Source: JADJGC01 sp964576925
GTDB taxonomy: Bacteria > Zixibacteria > MSB-5A5 > CAIYYT01
DNA: 64,000 nucleotides
Direction: 5' to 3'
NCBI GenBank assembly: GCA_964576925.1
Contig: CAZNWJ010000007.1
Coordinates: 101,325-165,324 of the forward strand
The translations under genes were made by a program, and so were the position numbers. Positions 8,824 to 16,033 of the stretch are shown here, one piece after another. Each line of letters opens with the position of its first letter. Within the stretch, counting starts at the first letter, position 1. The notes below the pieces were generated by a model. It was not told the origin of the DNA, did not search any database, and saw nothing but the letters and a program-made list of their open reading frames with translations.

Positions 8824-10941
8824 ATGTATTTCCCGCGGATCTTGCAGGTGCTGGTCGCGATCGTTTTCAGTGCGGCTGTGCTCACTGCCCAAACCTGGAA
8901 TGTTGACCCCAGTTTATCAACAGTCGATCTGCGCACGGTTGCGTTGGCCGATTTGTTTAACGACGGCGGATTCAATCCCGCCGACGGCATCGGCGCCTGC
9001 CCGGCGTTTGTCGGGATTCCTGATCCATGCGTCTTGCCGCCCTGTGTTTACACGGATGACGCCCAAACCGCGTTTTTCGGACCGGGGAATCTTTTGGTTT
9101 GCCCGAATTCCACCGAGGCGTTCGATCTGCGCATGATCTGCAATTCGCTCTCGACCGATGCGGCAGGCCCAGGCCAGCTCAATACCGACGCTGTGATTCA
9201 GCTGGGGATTCGCGGCATCGGCACACGCGAGCTGGTAATCAAGTGGCGTGTCACGGCCGACGAGGAACTCTGCGGCGATGGCGGCTACGGCCGCGCGTGT
9301 GCTACGCTCATTTCGATGATCAAAGCGCAGGTCGTGGGAATCGCACCCAGCGATTCTTTCCGCGTCGTTTACGAGTACAATTACTACACGCTGGTAACAA
9401 ATGGAGCAGAAGCCGGCATCGAAGACGCGTCTCAGGTCTCAGCCAATGTGAGCCTGGCCGTCAACGGCATGCCGCCGGATCCCGTCTTCAATCTGCTGAT
9501 TCTTCCGTTCTCGACGACCAGCACCGGCGACGGCGTTTACAATTTTAACGGCCCCGGAGCCACGGTCGATTTCGACATTTCTCTGAGCACCGAAGCGGGC
9601 TCGATCATGCAGGATCCGGGACCATTCGATGCGCTCTGCGGCATTCGCGACAAGGAGGGCGGAATCTTCTGTGGCGAATTGATATTGCGCATCGAGAGAA
9701 AGTCGTTTCCATTTCCCTACGGCCTGCCGCTGGCGAACTACATGCTGCCGGTTACTCCGTTTGCAGGCGTACCTGTGAATCACAAATTCTTGATGGGGAA
9801 ATACGAACTGACGAATCTGCAGTACGCATATTTCTTGAATGACGCGGAAGCTGACGCCGGTGCGACCGCGCGTTCGAGTTTCATGCTCTTCCAGATCGAC
9901 GGTTCGGTCGTCACCACCGGCGGCGATTTGATGTTCGACATCACACAGTCGAGCCTAACGTACAATCCTTTTGCAACGGTTGGATTGCGCTATCAGCCCC
10001 TTGTGGATCGTGTGAACCACCCGGTTACGGGACTCACCTGGCTCGGGGCGGTGAAGTTCTGCAATTGGATGACGATCGATCAGGGGCTCGCCCTGGCGGA
10101 ACGCTGTTATACCGAGGGCCCCGACGCTATCGACTGGCGACCGGTGACGATCACGGCCGGTGATTGGTTTGTGCGGGACCTCAATGCCGCTGAGCGCCAG
10201 GATTTGATCGACAATTACACCGGCTATCGCCTGCCGATGGACAACCTCGCGCCCGGCGCAACCGGCTTGGTCAGTCTTCAGCAAAATGTTTACAACGAGT
10301 GGTATCAGGCAATCGCTTCTGATCCCGCGGCGCCGGCTTTCGATCGTGTCGGGCTGTTCGGCGAGACCGTACCGGCGTTACACTGGAGCTTCGGCTATGG
10401 ACGTGACGCCATCGGAGACATCGACTGCAATTACGGCGTAAGCAATGATCCATTCGAGCCTGCAACGACGCCGGTTGGTTACTACGATGGCGTCTCTCTG
10501 TTGGCCGACGCCGTTACAATGACGGTTGATTCGGATAACCGCAACAAGCTCTATGACCTCTCCGGAAACGTGCTCGAACACGGGCAAGACCTGGTTGCTG
10601 TCGCGCCGTTTCGCCAGATGCTGGTGCGAGCCGGTTTGTTTCCGTTTCCGCCTTCGGGCTCTGCCGGCGCATTCCGCGGGGCGGAGATGTTGCCTGCGGC
10701 CTCCTCGGTTATCGGCATGCGTTTGCTGCAGGTTGCCTCTGCTTGTCTTTGCGGCGATGCCAACGGCGACGGGCTGATCAGCATCTCCGATGTGGTTTAC
10801 CTGATCACATTCATATTCGGAGCCGGCCCGGCGCCGGTGTGCGATTCCGATGTTGACGGCAACGGCATTGTCACGATTTCCGATGCGGTCTACATGATCA
10901 ACTTCATCTTCGGCGGCGGCCCGGCACCGAACTGCCCGTAG
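8824..10941 (+). CDS. Exported SUMF1/FGE-domain protein with dockerin tail
   Basis: The start at ATG 8824 follows AGGAGG (8814-8819) and begins a signal peptide (MYFPRILQVLVAIVFSAAV). A longer frame from 8641 lacks a signal peptide. The 705-residue product has an N-terminal beta-rich region (~25-310). An SUMF1/formylglycine-generating-enzyme-like domain (~317-640) shows KYELTNLQYAYFLND, HPVTGLTWLGAVKFCNWM, a GYRLP motif and DLSGNVLEHGQD. Two dockerin-like loops follow (644-705; DANGDGLISISDVVYLI). The canonical catalytic cysteine region near the end of the SUMF1 fold is not evident, so it may be a binding module rather than an enzyme. Confidence 0.85.
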   Translation: MYFPRILQVLVAIVFSAAVLTAQTWNVDPSLSTVDLRTVALADLFNDGGFNPADGIGACPAFVGIPDPCVLPPCVYTDDAQTAFFGPGNLLVCPNSTEAFDLRMICNSLSTDAAGPGQLNTDAVIQLGIRGIGTRELVIKWRVTADEELCGDGGYGRACATLISMIKAQVVGIAPSDSFRVVYEYNYYTLVTNGAEAGIEDASQVSANVSLAVNGMPPDPVFNLLILPFSTTSTGDGVYNFNGPGATVDFDISLSTEAGSIMQDPGPFDALCGIRDKEGGIFCGELILRIERKSFPFPYGLPLANYMLPVTPFAGVPVNHKFLMGKYELTNLQYAYFLNDAEADAGATARSSFMLFQIDGSVVTTGGDLMFDITQSSLTYNPFATVGLRYQPLVDRVNHPVTGLTWLGAVKFCNWMTIDQGLALAERCYTEGPDAIDWRPVTITAGDWFVRDLNAAERQDLIDNYTGYRLPMDNLAPGATGLVSLQQNVYNEWYQAIASDPAAPAFDRVGLFGETVPALHWSFGYGRDAIGDIDCNYGVSNDPFEPATTPVGYYDGVSLLADAVTMTVDSDNRNKLYDLSGNVLEHGQDLVAVAPFRQMLVRAGLFPFPPSGSAGAFRGAEMLPAASSVIGMRLLQVASACLCGDANGDGLISISDVVYLITFIFGAGPAPVCDSDVDGNGIVTISDAVYMINFIFGGGPAPNCP

Positions 10942-10959
10942 GGCAACACTTCAACCGTT

Positions 10960-10990
10960 GTTGGCGGGGAGCAGACAACTCCCCGCCAAC
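10960..10990 (+). terminator. Terminator-like hairpin after the SUMF1-dockerin gene
   Basis: A perfect 12-bp stem (10960-10971 with 10979-10990, GTTGGCGGGGAG arm) encloses a 7-base loop, 19 bases past the stop. No T-run follows, so it may be an RNA 3' end stabiliser or a factor-assisted terminator rather than a classical one. Confidence 0.6.
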
Positions 10991-11087
10991 ATTCGCGAAG
11001 ATCCACCAATCACTCGAGTTTGACCATTGCTAAAAGGCCTTTGGGACGGTACATTGAAAGTAGAATCGAACTACGAGGTGGCCAATA

Positions 11088-11747
11088 GTGATCCGGAGAG
11101 AGCTCATTCGCCTGGCAGCAACGATCCTCTTGTGGCTGCCTTGTTCGGGCGTGACAATCGCAGATGATGTCTGTCCTCCCGAATACCCCATATCCTTCGG
11201 CTTCGAGTTTCGCGTAACCGGCACAGCCGATGGATCCGGAATCTCTTGGTGTCTCAATGCCGGGGCCTACTCGTTTTGTGATTCCAATGTCACCATACCT
11301 GCCGGAACGCCGGCCCCGCAGGCAGCGCAGTTGCTTGCGGCAAGCATTGCTGCGCAGTGCCCCAATGTGACCGCGGGAGCCAACTATAATATCCTCACAA
11401 TCACGGTGCCATACAGCATTGGCCATCCTGAACTCTGGCCGACGCTCTGTATTGGCCGCGCCGGCGAGGCGCCTTTGTGCTGTATGCCGGCTCCTCACGA
11501 TAGTTGTCAAGTTGGCTTCACGATTGAAAACCGCAATTACGACTGCAAGTGTGGCGATGCCGATAACAATGGCATGTGGACGGTCTCTGATCCCGTTTAC
11601 CTCGTGGCTTACATCTTTGGCGGCGGGCCGGCACCGGTCGCCATTTGTGCCGGCGATGCCGACGGCAGCAAGATCGTGACTATTTCGGATGCCGTTTACC
11701 TGATCGTCTTCATCTTTGGCGGCGGCCCCGCGCCTAGCGGCTGCTGA
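11088..11747 (+). CDS. Small exported dockerin protein
   Basis: This 219-residue protein starts at GTG 11088 after an ACGAGGTGG site. Residues 1-25 are a signal peptide (LIRLAATILLWLPCSGVTIA). The middle (~27-150) is cysteine-rich and beta-like with no recognised family. Residues ~154-219 are two dockerin-like loops (GDADNNGMWTVSDPVYLVAY and GDADGSKIVTISDAVYLIVF), each ending FGGGPAP. The first loop has Pro where Ala/Val is usual. It has the same tail as the upstream SUMF1 protein but a different cargo. Function unknown. Confidence 0.82.
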   Translation: MIRRELIRLAATILLWLPCSGVTIADDVCPPEYPISFGFEFRVTGTADGSGISWCLNAGAYSFCDSNVTIPAGTPAPQAAQLLAASIAAQCPNVTAGANYNILTITVPYSIGHPELWPTLCIGRAGEAPLCCMPAPHDSCQVGFTIENRNYDCKCGDADNNGMWTVSDPVYLVAYIFGGGPAPVAICAGDADGSKIVTISDAVYLIVFIFGGGPAPSGC

Positions 11748-11808
11748 TCATCAACTCAGAGACAGCAAGGGCCTTTCCCACGACACAAGTCTCCCGCCAA
11801 TTTCCCTA

Positions 11809-11836
11809 TTGACTCTCGCCCCCCAGCCGATAACTT
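11809..11836 (+). promoter_or_regulatory. Candidate promoter for proS
   Basis: A -35 box TTGACT (11809-11814) and a weaker -10 box TAACTT (11831-11836) are spaced by 16 bases, ahead of an AAAGGTGA ribosome site and ATG 11863. Confidence 0.5.
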
Positions 11837-11862
11837 CCTCTGACTTAACGTAAAGGTGACCA

Positions 11863-13602
11863 ATGCTCTGGACGAAAACATACATTCCGACACTCCGCGA
11901 AAGCCCGGCCGACGCGGAACTGATTTCTCACAAACTGCTGCAACGCGGCGGCTACATTCGAAAACTGCAGGCGGGCGTCTACAACTACCTGCCGTTGATG
12001 CAACTCACTCTTCTCAAGACGATCAACATCGTCCGCGAGGAAATGAATCGCGCGGGAGCGATCGAAATCACCATGCCGGTATTGCATCCGGGTGAGCTGT
12101 GGCAGGAATCGGGACGTTGGGAAGTCATGGGCAAGGAGCAGATGCGCATGAAAGACCGCCATGCGCACGACATGGTGCTCGGTGGCACGCACGAGGAAGT
12201 GGTCACCGACCTCATTCGCGGCGAATTGCGCAGCTACCGTCAACTGCCGCTCAATCTCTACCAGATCCAGGTCAAATTTCGCGATGAAATCCGCCCCCGC
12301 TTCGGCTTGATGCGCGGCCGTGAATTCCTGATGAAGGATGCCTACACTTTCGATGTCGACCTCGAAGCGCACAAGATCGCTTACCAGAAAATGGTCGATG
12401 CTTACTTTGCGGTCTTCAATCGCTGCGGCCTCGGCGTGCGTAAGGTGGAATCCGACACCGGCGCCATGGGCGGGTCGATGGCGCACGAGTTTATGGTGAT
12501 CGTCGAAACCGACTCCGGTGAAGAAGTCATCTACTACTGCGGGAGCTGCGATTATGCCGCCAACATCGAGAAAGCCGATTCAATAGATACCAAGCAGATT
12601 GCCAAAGAATCTGCCAAGCCACTTGAAAAAGTGCCCACACCGGGAGCCGCCACGATCGAACAGGTCACGGCATTCTTGAAGCTGCCGGCTGAGAAGCTGG
12701 TCAAGACGTTGCTCTACGTCGCCGACGGCAAACCGGTAGCGGCGCTGATTCGCGGCGACCGTCAGATAAATGAAATCAAGCTGAAAAATCATCTTGGCTG
12801 CCTTGAACTGGCGATGGCCACGCCCGAAATCGTTGAGCAGGTCACCAAAGCGCCGGTAGGATTTGCTGGCCCAATTGGGCTAAAAGGCGTCCGCATGGTC
12901 GCCGACCCCGAAGTCGCCGAACTAACTAACTTCGTAGTCGGTGGCAACGAAAACGAAGTCCACTATATCAATGTCAACATCGGCCGCGACTTCGAGATCA
13001 AAGAGACCGCCAAAATTCGCTCCGCGCAACTGGGTGACCTTTGCCCGCAGTGCAAGAAGGGTATGCTGAAAGTTCAGAAGGGAATCGAAGTCGGGAACAC
13101 GTTTAATCTCGGCCTGAAATACTCGAAGGCACTCAACGCCAAGTTTATCGACGCCGAAGGCAAGGAGCAGCTTTTCTGGATGGGCTCCTACGGTATCGGT
13201 GTTACCCGCACGATTCAGGCCGCGGTGGAGAAATTCAACGACGAAAAGGGGATCATCTGGCCGGCGACCATGGCGCCTTATAACGTCATTATTGTGCCGG
13301 TCTCGATGCAGGAGGAGTCGTTGCGGACGGCGGCAAACGATCTCTACAGGAAACTCAAGACGGCCGGGATCGATGTGCTTCTCGACGACCGCGATGAGCG
13401 CGCCGGGGTGAAGTTTAACGATGCCGACTTGATCGGGATTCCGCTCAGGGTCAACGTCGGCTCCAAGTCGCTGGAGCGCGGCGAGGTCGAAGTCAAGGAG
13501 CGCGCCAAGAAGGATATTCAGTCCGTCAAGCTCGAATCGGCAGTGGAGACGATCAAGTCAATCGTCGAGCTGCAACTCGACAGGCCGCAACCCTCACCTT
13601 AG
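11863..13602 (+). CDS. proS: Prolyl-tRNA synthetase (bacterial type with editing insertion)
   Basis: This 579-residue class II synthetase charges tRNA-Pro. Class II motifs are visible: motif 1 around LTLLKTINIVREEMNRAGAI, motif 2 in KFRDEIRPRFGLMRGREFLM, and motif 3 in GSYGIGVTRTIQAAVE. Between motifs 2 and 3, about residues 240-400, lies the YbaK-like editing domain that clears Ala-tRNA-Pro, which marks the bacterial form. The C-terminal anticodon domain (APYNVIIVPVSM to ERGEVEVKERAK) is complete. Length is slightly above 570, normal for the type. It is convergent with the MarR gene. Confidence 0.97.
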   Translation: MLWTKTYIPTLRESPADAELISHKLLQRGGYIRKLQAGVYNYLPLMQLTLLKTINIVREEMNRAGAIEITMPVLHPGELWQESGRWEVMGKEQMRMKDRHAHDMVLGGTHEEVVTDLIRGELRSYRQLPLNLYQIQVKFRDEIRPRFGLMRGREFLMKDAYTFDVDLEAHKIAYQKMVDAYFAVFNRCGLGVRKVESDTGAMGGSMAHEFMVIVETDSGEEVIYYCGSCDYAANIEKADSIDTKQIAKESAKPLEKVPTPGAATIEQVTAFLKLPAEKLVKTLLYVADGKPVAALIRGDRQINEIKLKNHLGCLELAMATPEIVEQVTKAPVGFAGPIGLKGVRMVADPEVAELTNFVVGGNENEVHYINVNIGRDFEIKETAKIRSAQLGDLCPQCKKGMLKVQKGIEVGNTFNLGLKYSKALNAKFIDAEGKEQLFWMGSYGIGVTRTIQAAVEKFNDEKGIIWPATMAPYNVIIVPVSMQEESLRTAANDLYRKLKTAGIDVLLDDRDERAGVKFNDADLIGIPLRVNVGSKSLERGEVEVKERAKKDIQSVKLESAVETIKSIVELQLDRPQPSP

Positions 13603-13648
13603 TTCTTGCGAGGGCTGGATGCTTGTCGCTGGCCCGAATGCTGCGGTG

Positions 13649-14269
13649 CTAAGAGACGGGTTCGTGTTCGGGGCAGTCGATACGAAGTTCAGCTTCGGCC
13701 AGCGGCTTCTTTAGCAAGTTGCAGTAGTGTGTTCCTGCCGAGCCGCCGTGATTTGCTTCGAAGAATCTGCACGTCAGGCACATCCGAGCCACCGAAACTA
13801 CACCAGCATGCTGAAGTTCTCCGATCAACTTCATTAGCGTTGTCAGAGTCACTTGTTTCTGCTTATCGGGAATCGATCGTGTCGCAAACTCAAGCGGGTC
13901 CGCCCATCCGGAAAGGAGATCGGCCATCCGCCGGCCGGCGGCGGTCAGTTTTAGGACCACCGAGCGCCGATCCTCGACTCCGGCGGATTTTGAGACCAGA
14001 CCCTTGTTTTCAAGCGCCGAGATTGCGTCGGAGATCGTCGGGGCTGCCAAGCCGAATTCCCGCGCCAGATGAGTTACTCGCGCCAGCCGGCCGTCGTGGT
14101 GGAGTAGAAAGATCAGTATCTGAATCTGGATCGGACTGAGGCCATGGGACTGAGCCTGTTCCCAGATGAGTATCCGCAAAGCCTGGCTCAGACGTTCCAG
14201 GGCCGCGACGAATTTCTTGTCGATATCGCTATGTTGCTGCTCCGGGTTAAAGGCAGAATGGCGTGTCAT
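13649..14269 (-). CDS. MarR-family regulator with a C-terminal four-cysteine domain
   Basis: The 206-residue product has a MarR winged helix (~20-145). HGLSPIQIQILIFLLHH and LAREFGLAAPTISDAISALE give the helix-turn-helix, and GVEDRRSVVLKLTAAGRRM gives the wing. Beyond it is a ~45-residue tail with Cys164, Cys167, Cys183 and Cys199 (MCLTCRFF ... HYCNLL ... RIDCPEH), plus His174, 181 and 202. This could hold zinc or an iron-sulfur cluster and act as a sensor; that is inference. It diverges from the SET-domain gene, with a 15-bp palindrome between the two. Confidence 0.88.
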   Translation of the reverse strand: MTRHSAFNPEQQHSDIDKKFVAALERLSQALRILIWEQAQSHGLSPIQIQILIFLLHHDGRLARVTHLAREFGLAAPTISDAISALENKGLVSKSAGVEDRRSVVLKLTAAGRRMADLLSGWADPLEFATRSIPDKQKQVTLTTLMKLIGELQHAGVVSVARMCLTCRFFEANHGGSAGTHYCNLLKKPLAEAELRIDCPEHEPVS

Positions 14270-14380
14270 GGCGACAGTCTACGGCGTTTGGGTCATGAGG
14301 TCAACTCGATTGAGGGCGCGCCGGCGAGAACGGCTCGACTCTCAGAGATTTTTCGAGGTTCTTGAAGAATACTCCCTCCG

Positions 14381-14395
14381 AAACTGTTGCAGTTT
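14381..14395. promoter_or_regulatory. Palindrome between divergent MarR and SET genes
   Basis: AAACTG and CAGTTT arms flank TTG, a perfect 6+3+6 palindrome of MarR-operator size in the 188-base divergent gap. Binding by the adjacent MarR protein is inferred from position only. Confidence 0.4.
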
Positions 14396-14457
14396 ACGTA
14401 TAACGCTTCATAACAACGTGCAAGTCAGAAATTGACCCGAAATGACGGTTTTCGATA

Positions 14458-14886
14458 ATGTCTCAAACCCAATCAAAAGATGGTGACTGCATGCTACTCG
14501 TGAAGACCAGGCTTGGTCTGAGCTCGATTCATGGCATCGGCTTGTTCGCCGATCAGGACATTCCAAAGGGAACGCCGATTTGGGAGTTCACGCTCGGATT
14601 CGACCAGGAAATCCGCCGCGAAGACCTGGCGAAGATACCGGAAGCGTCGCGTTCCGACTTCCTCAAGTACAGTTATACCAGCAAGAAGAACGGCCAATAT
14701 TATATCCTCTGCTGTGACGACGCCCGTTTCTTTAATCACAATGACAACCCCAACGTTGTAAGCGTGCCGTCCAGTAACGGTCATGAGGATATCGATGTCG
14801 CTGCCCGCGACATCCAGCGCGGCGAGGAACTCACCTGCGACTATCGCGCCTTCGAAGCCGCCTTCACACCTGATATGCTGTCGTAA
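14458..14886 (+). CDS. SET-domain protein (putative lysine methyltransferase)
   Basis: This 142-residue protein is essentially one SET domain. It has the N-terminal GIGLFADQDIPKGTPIWEF segment, the SAM/knot motif ARFFNHNDNPNV (an RFxNH variant) and the C-terminal GEELTCDYRAF with the catalytic tyrosine region. SET proteins methylate lysine on proteins using S-adenosylmethionine. Bacterial single-domain examples are known, but their substrates are mostly undefined. ATG 14458 is used here; ATG 14491 (MLLVKTR) is a possible alternative that would still keep the whole fold. It has no post-SET cysteine cluster. Confidence 0.87.
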   Translation: MSQTQSKDGDCMLLVKTRLGLSSIHGIGLFADQDIPKGTPIWEFTLGFDQEIRREDLAKIPEASRSDFLKYSYTSKKNGQYYILCCDDARFFNHNDNPNVVSVPSSNGHEDIDVAARDIQRGEELTCDYRAFEAAFTPDMLS

Positions 14887-14926
14887 TCAAACCAATCGGT
14901 TCAGCCTTGAGCGGCATGTCCAGTAC

Positions 14927-14950
14927 CCCCTCTCCGAACTCGGAGAGGGG
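14927..14950. terminator. Bidirectional terminator-like hairpin
   Basis: A 10-bp perfect stem (CCCCTCTCCG at 14927-14936 with 14941-14950) and a 4-base loop lie between the convergent SET and protoglobin genes. No T-run follows on the plus strand. Confidence 0.5.
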
Positions 14951-15006
14951 TAGGGAAGGCCCGGAAGTCCGCTTCGTTACTCCTTACGGATTCGGGAACT
15001 CTTGCT

Positions 15007-15705
15007 CTAGAATTCGCCGTCATTCACGTAGGGTTGGCTCCATAGCGTCACCTGCAGAACCACCGATTTGAACCAGGCCTGATACATCTTCTCGACCTCT
15101 TCAGCGCTATGCCCTTTGTTAGCCAGGAACGGCTTGATTGTGGCCGTGATTGGATAGATGAAAGCCACGAGATAACGCTGATTGATTTGCCCGACCGATT
15201 TCACGCCGTCGGTCTGATTCTTCTTACTCCGGTGATGGCGCAGGGCGATCTCGTATTGGTAGTCGAGCCATTTCTGGTCGTAAGGGGGATTGCAGGTGTC
15301 CTTGATCCACTGACCGAAGCGAGAACGCACCGCCGCAAGATACGCACCATCCGGTTTCTTGTCCGCGCCGGTGAAGTAATACAAGAGGTGCTCATGCGAA
15401 CCTACGTAACCGTACCAGAGGTCGAGAATGGCATCGATCTGATCGTCGAGCACTTCTCCTGCCTGCTTCAACGCGGCTTCGTCTTCAGGCGCGAATAGCA
15501 CAGTCTTCTTGAGCAATTCGAGTTCGTCGAGTGTCACCGGGGACTTAGCCAGCTCCTTGCTCCCGTAAGAATAACCGGGGACGGCATTCAGTTGTGATTT
15601 CACGTTTTTCTCTCCTGCGATTGGGTTGGTGTTCATCAACAGCACCGCCAAAACGGCGGGGAGCGTCACGGTTTTCAGGACTCGGGGTCTCTTTGCATCG
15701 CTCAT
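15007..15705 (-). CDS. Protoglobin with an N-terminal export signal
   Basis: The 232-residue product is a protoglobin: from about residue 43 it reads PGYSYGSKELAKSP, then LELLKKTVLFAPEDEAALKQ, WYGYVGSHEHLLYYF, and the likely proximal-histidine helix WLDYQYEIALRHHRSK. Protoglobins bind haem and O2, CO or NO. Residues 1-32 have a basic start, a hydrophobic stretch (TVTLPAVLAVLLM) and a possible cleavage site at IAG/EK. A strong GGAGGAACC site sits directly before ATG 15705. No such site precedes the next in-frame ATG, so the signal-bearing form is favoured. A periplasmic protoglobin would be unusual. Two TAGGANTCCTA palindromes lie upstream. Confidence 0.85.
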   Translation of the reverse strand: MSDAKRPRVLKTVTLPAVLAVLLMNTNPIAGEKNVKSQLNAVPGYSYGSKELAKSPVTLDELELLKKTVLFAPEDEAALKQAGEVLDDQIDAILDLWYGYVGSHEHLLYYFTGADKKPDGAYLAAVRSRFGQWIKDTCNPPYDQKWLDYQYEIALRHHRSKKNQTDGVKSVGQINQRYLVAFIYPITATIKPFLANKGHSAEEVEKMYQAWFKSVVLQVTLWSQPYVNDGEF

Positions 15706-15732
15706 TTCGGTTCCTCCATTCGAGACAATAAA

Positions 15733-15743
15733 TAGGACTCCTA
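15733..15743. promoter_or_regulatory. Palindrome TAGGACTCCTA, upstream of protoglobin gene
   Basis: A perfect palindrome around one central base, 28 bases upstream of the protoglobin start, so within the expected leader or promoter. It matches a second copy at 15789-15799. Confidence 0.45.
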
Positions 15744-15788
15744 ACTATCGCACGCCATTGATACGAAGTGCTCGATTTGTTGGTTTGA

Positions 15789-15799
15789 TAGGATTCCTA
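15789..15799. promoter_or_regulatory. Palindrome TAGGATTCCTA, second copy
   Basis: Same arms as the copy at 15733-15743, differing only in the central base; centres are 56 bases apart. A pair of identical-arm palindromes suggests one regulator binding twice. Confidence 0.45.
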
Positions 15800-15873
15800 A
15801 AAATATCAGTGGAAGCTTTCACCAATCGCAAGAGCAGCGAATCGGTTCAGTGAGGCCAACAGCGCTCTGCTCA

Positions 15874-15892
15874 GCGCACTAAATCAGTGCGC
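15874..15892. promoter_or_regulatory. Inverted repeat, candidate enhancer site for the sigma-54 promoter
   Basis: Arms GCGCACT (15874-15880) and AGTGCGC (15886-15892) flank 5 bases. The centre is about 119 bases before the predicted start of transcription from the sigma-54 promoter at 15976-15991, a distance typical of enhancer-binding proteins. Which regulator binds is unknown. Confidence 0.4.
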
Positions 15893-15975
15893 AATCGGCT
15901 GGCAGTGTGCAAACAACCCGTGCGCATGTTACTTTGGGCGTTGCCTGTCAAAGACTTAGAGGGATGAAACCACGT

Positions 15976-15991
15976 CGGCACGACCCTTGCT
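15976..15991 (+). promoter_or_regulatory. Sigma-54 promoter (-24/-12) of the exported-protein run
   Basis: CGGCACG-ACCC-TTGCT has the invariant GG (15977-15978) and GC (15989-15990) separated by exactly 10 bases, and it matches the GGCACG-N4-TTGC consensus. Transcription would begin near 16002, leaving room for the AAGGAG ribosome site at 16022-16027 and ATG 16034. Confidence 0.65.
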
Positions 15992-16033
15992 TAATAGGGA
16001 GTTGCCAGAAGGATCAGGATGAAGGAGATGATT

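Noticed and set aside
13606..14139. 177-residue plus-strand frame opposite the MarR gene
   Set aside because: Composition is typical antisense; the MarR frame has clear domain motifs.
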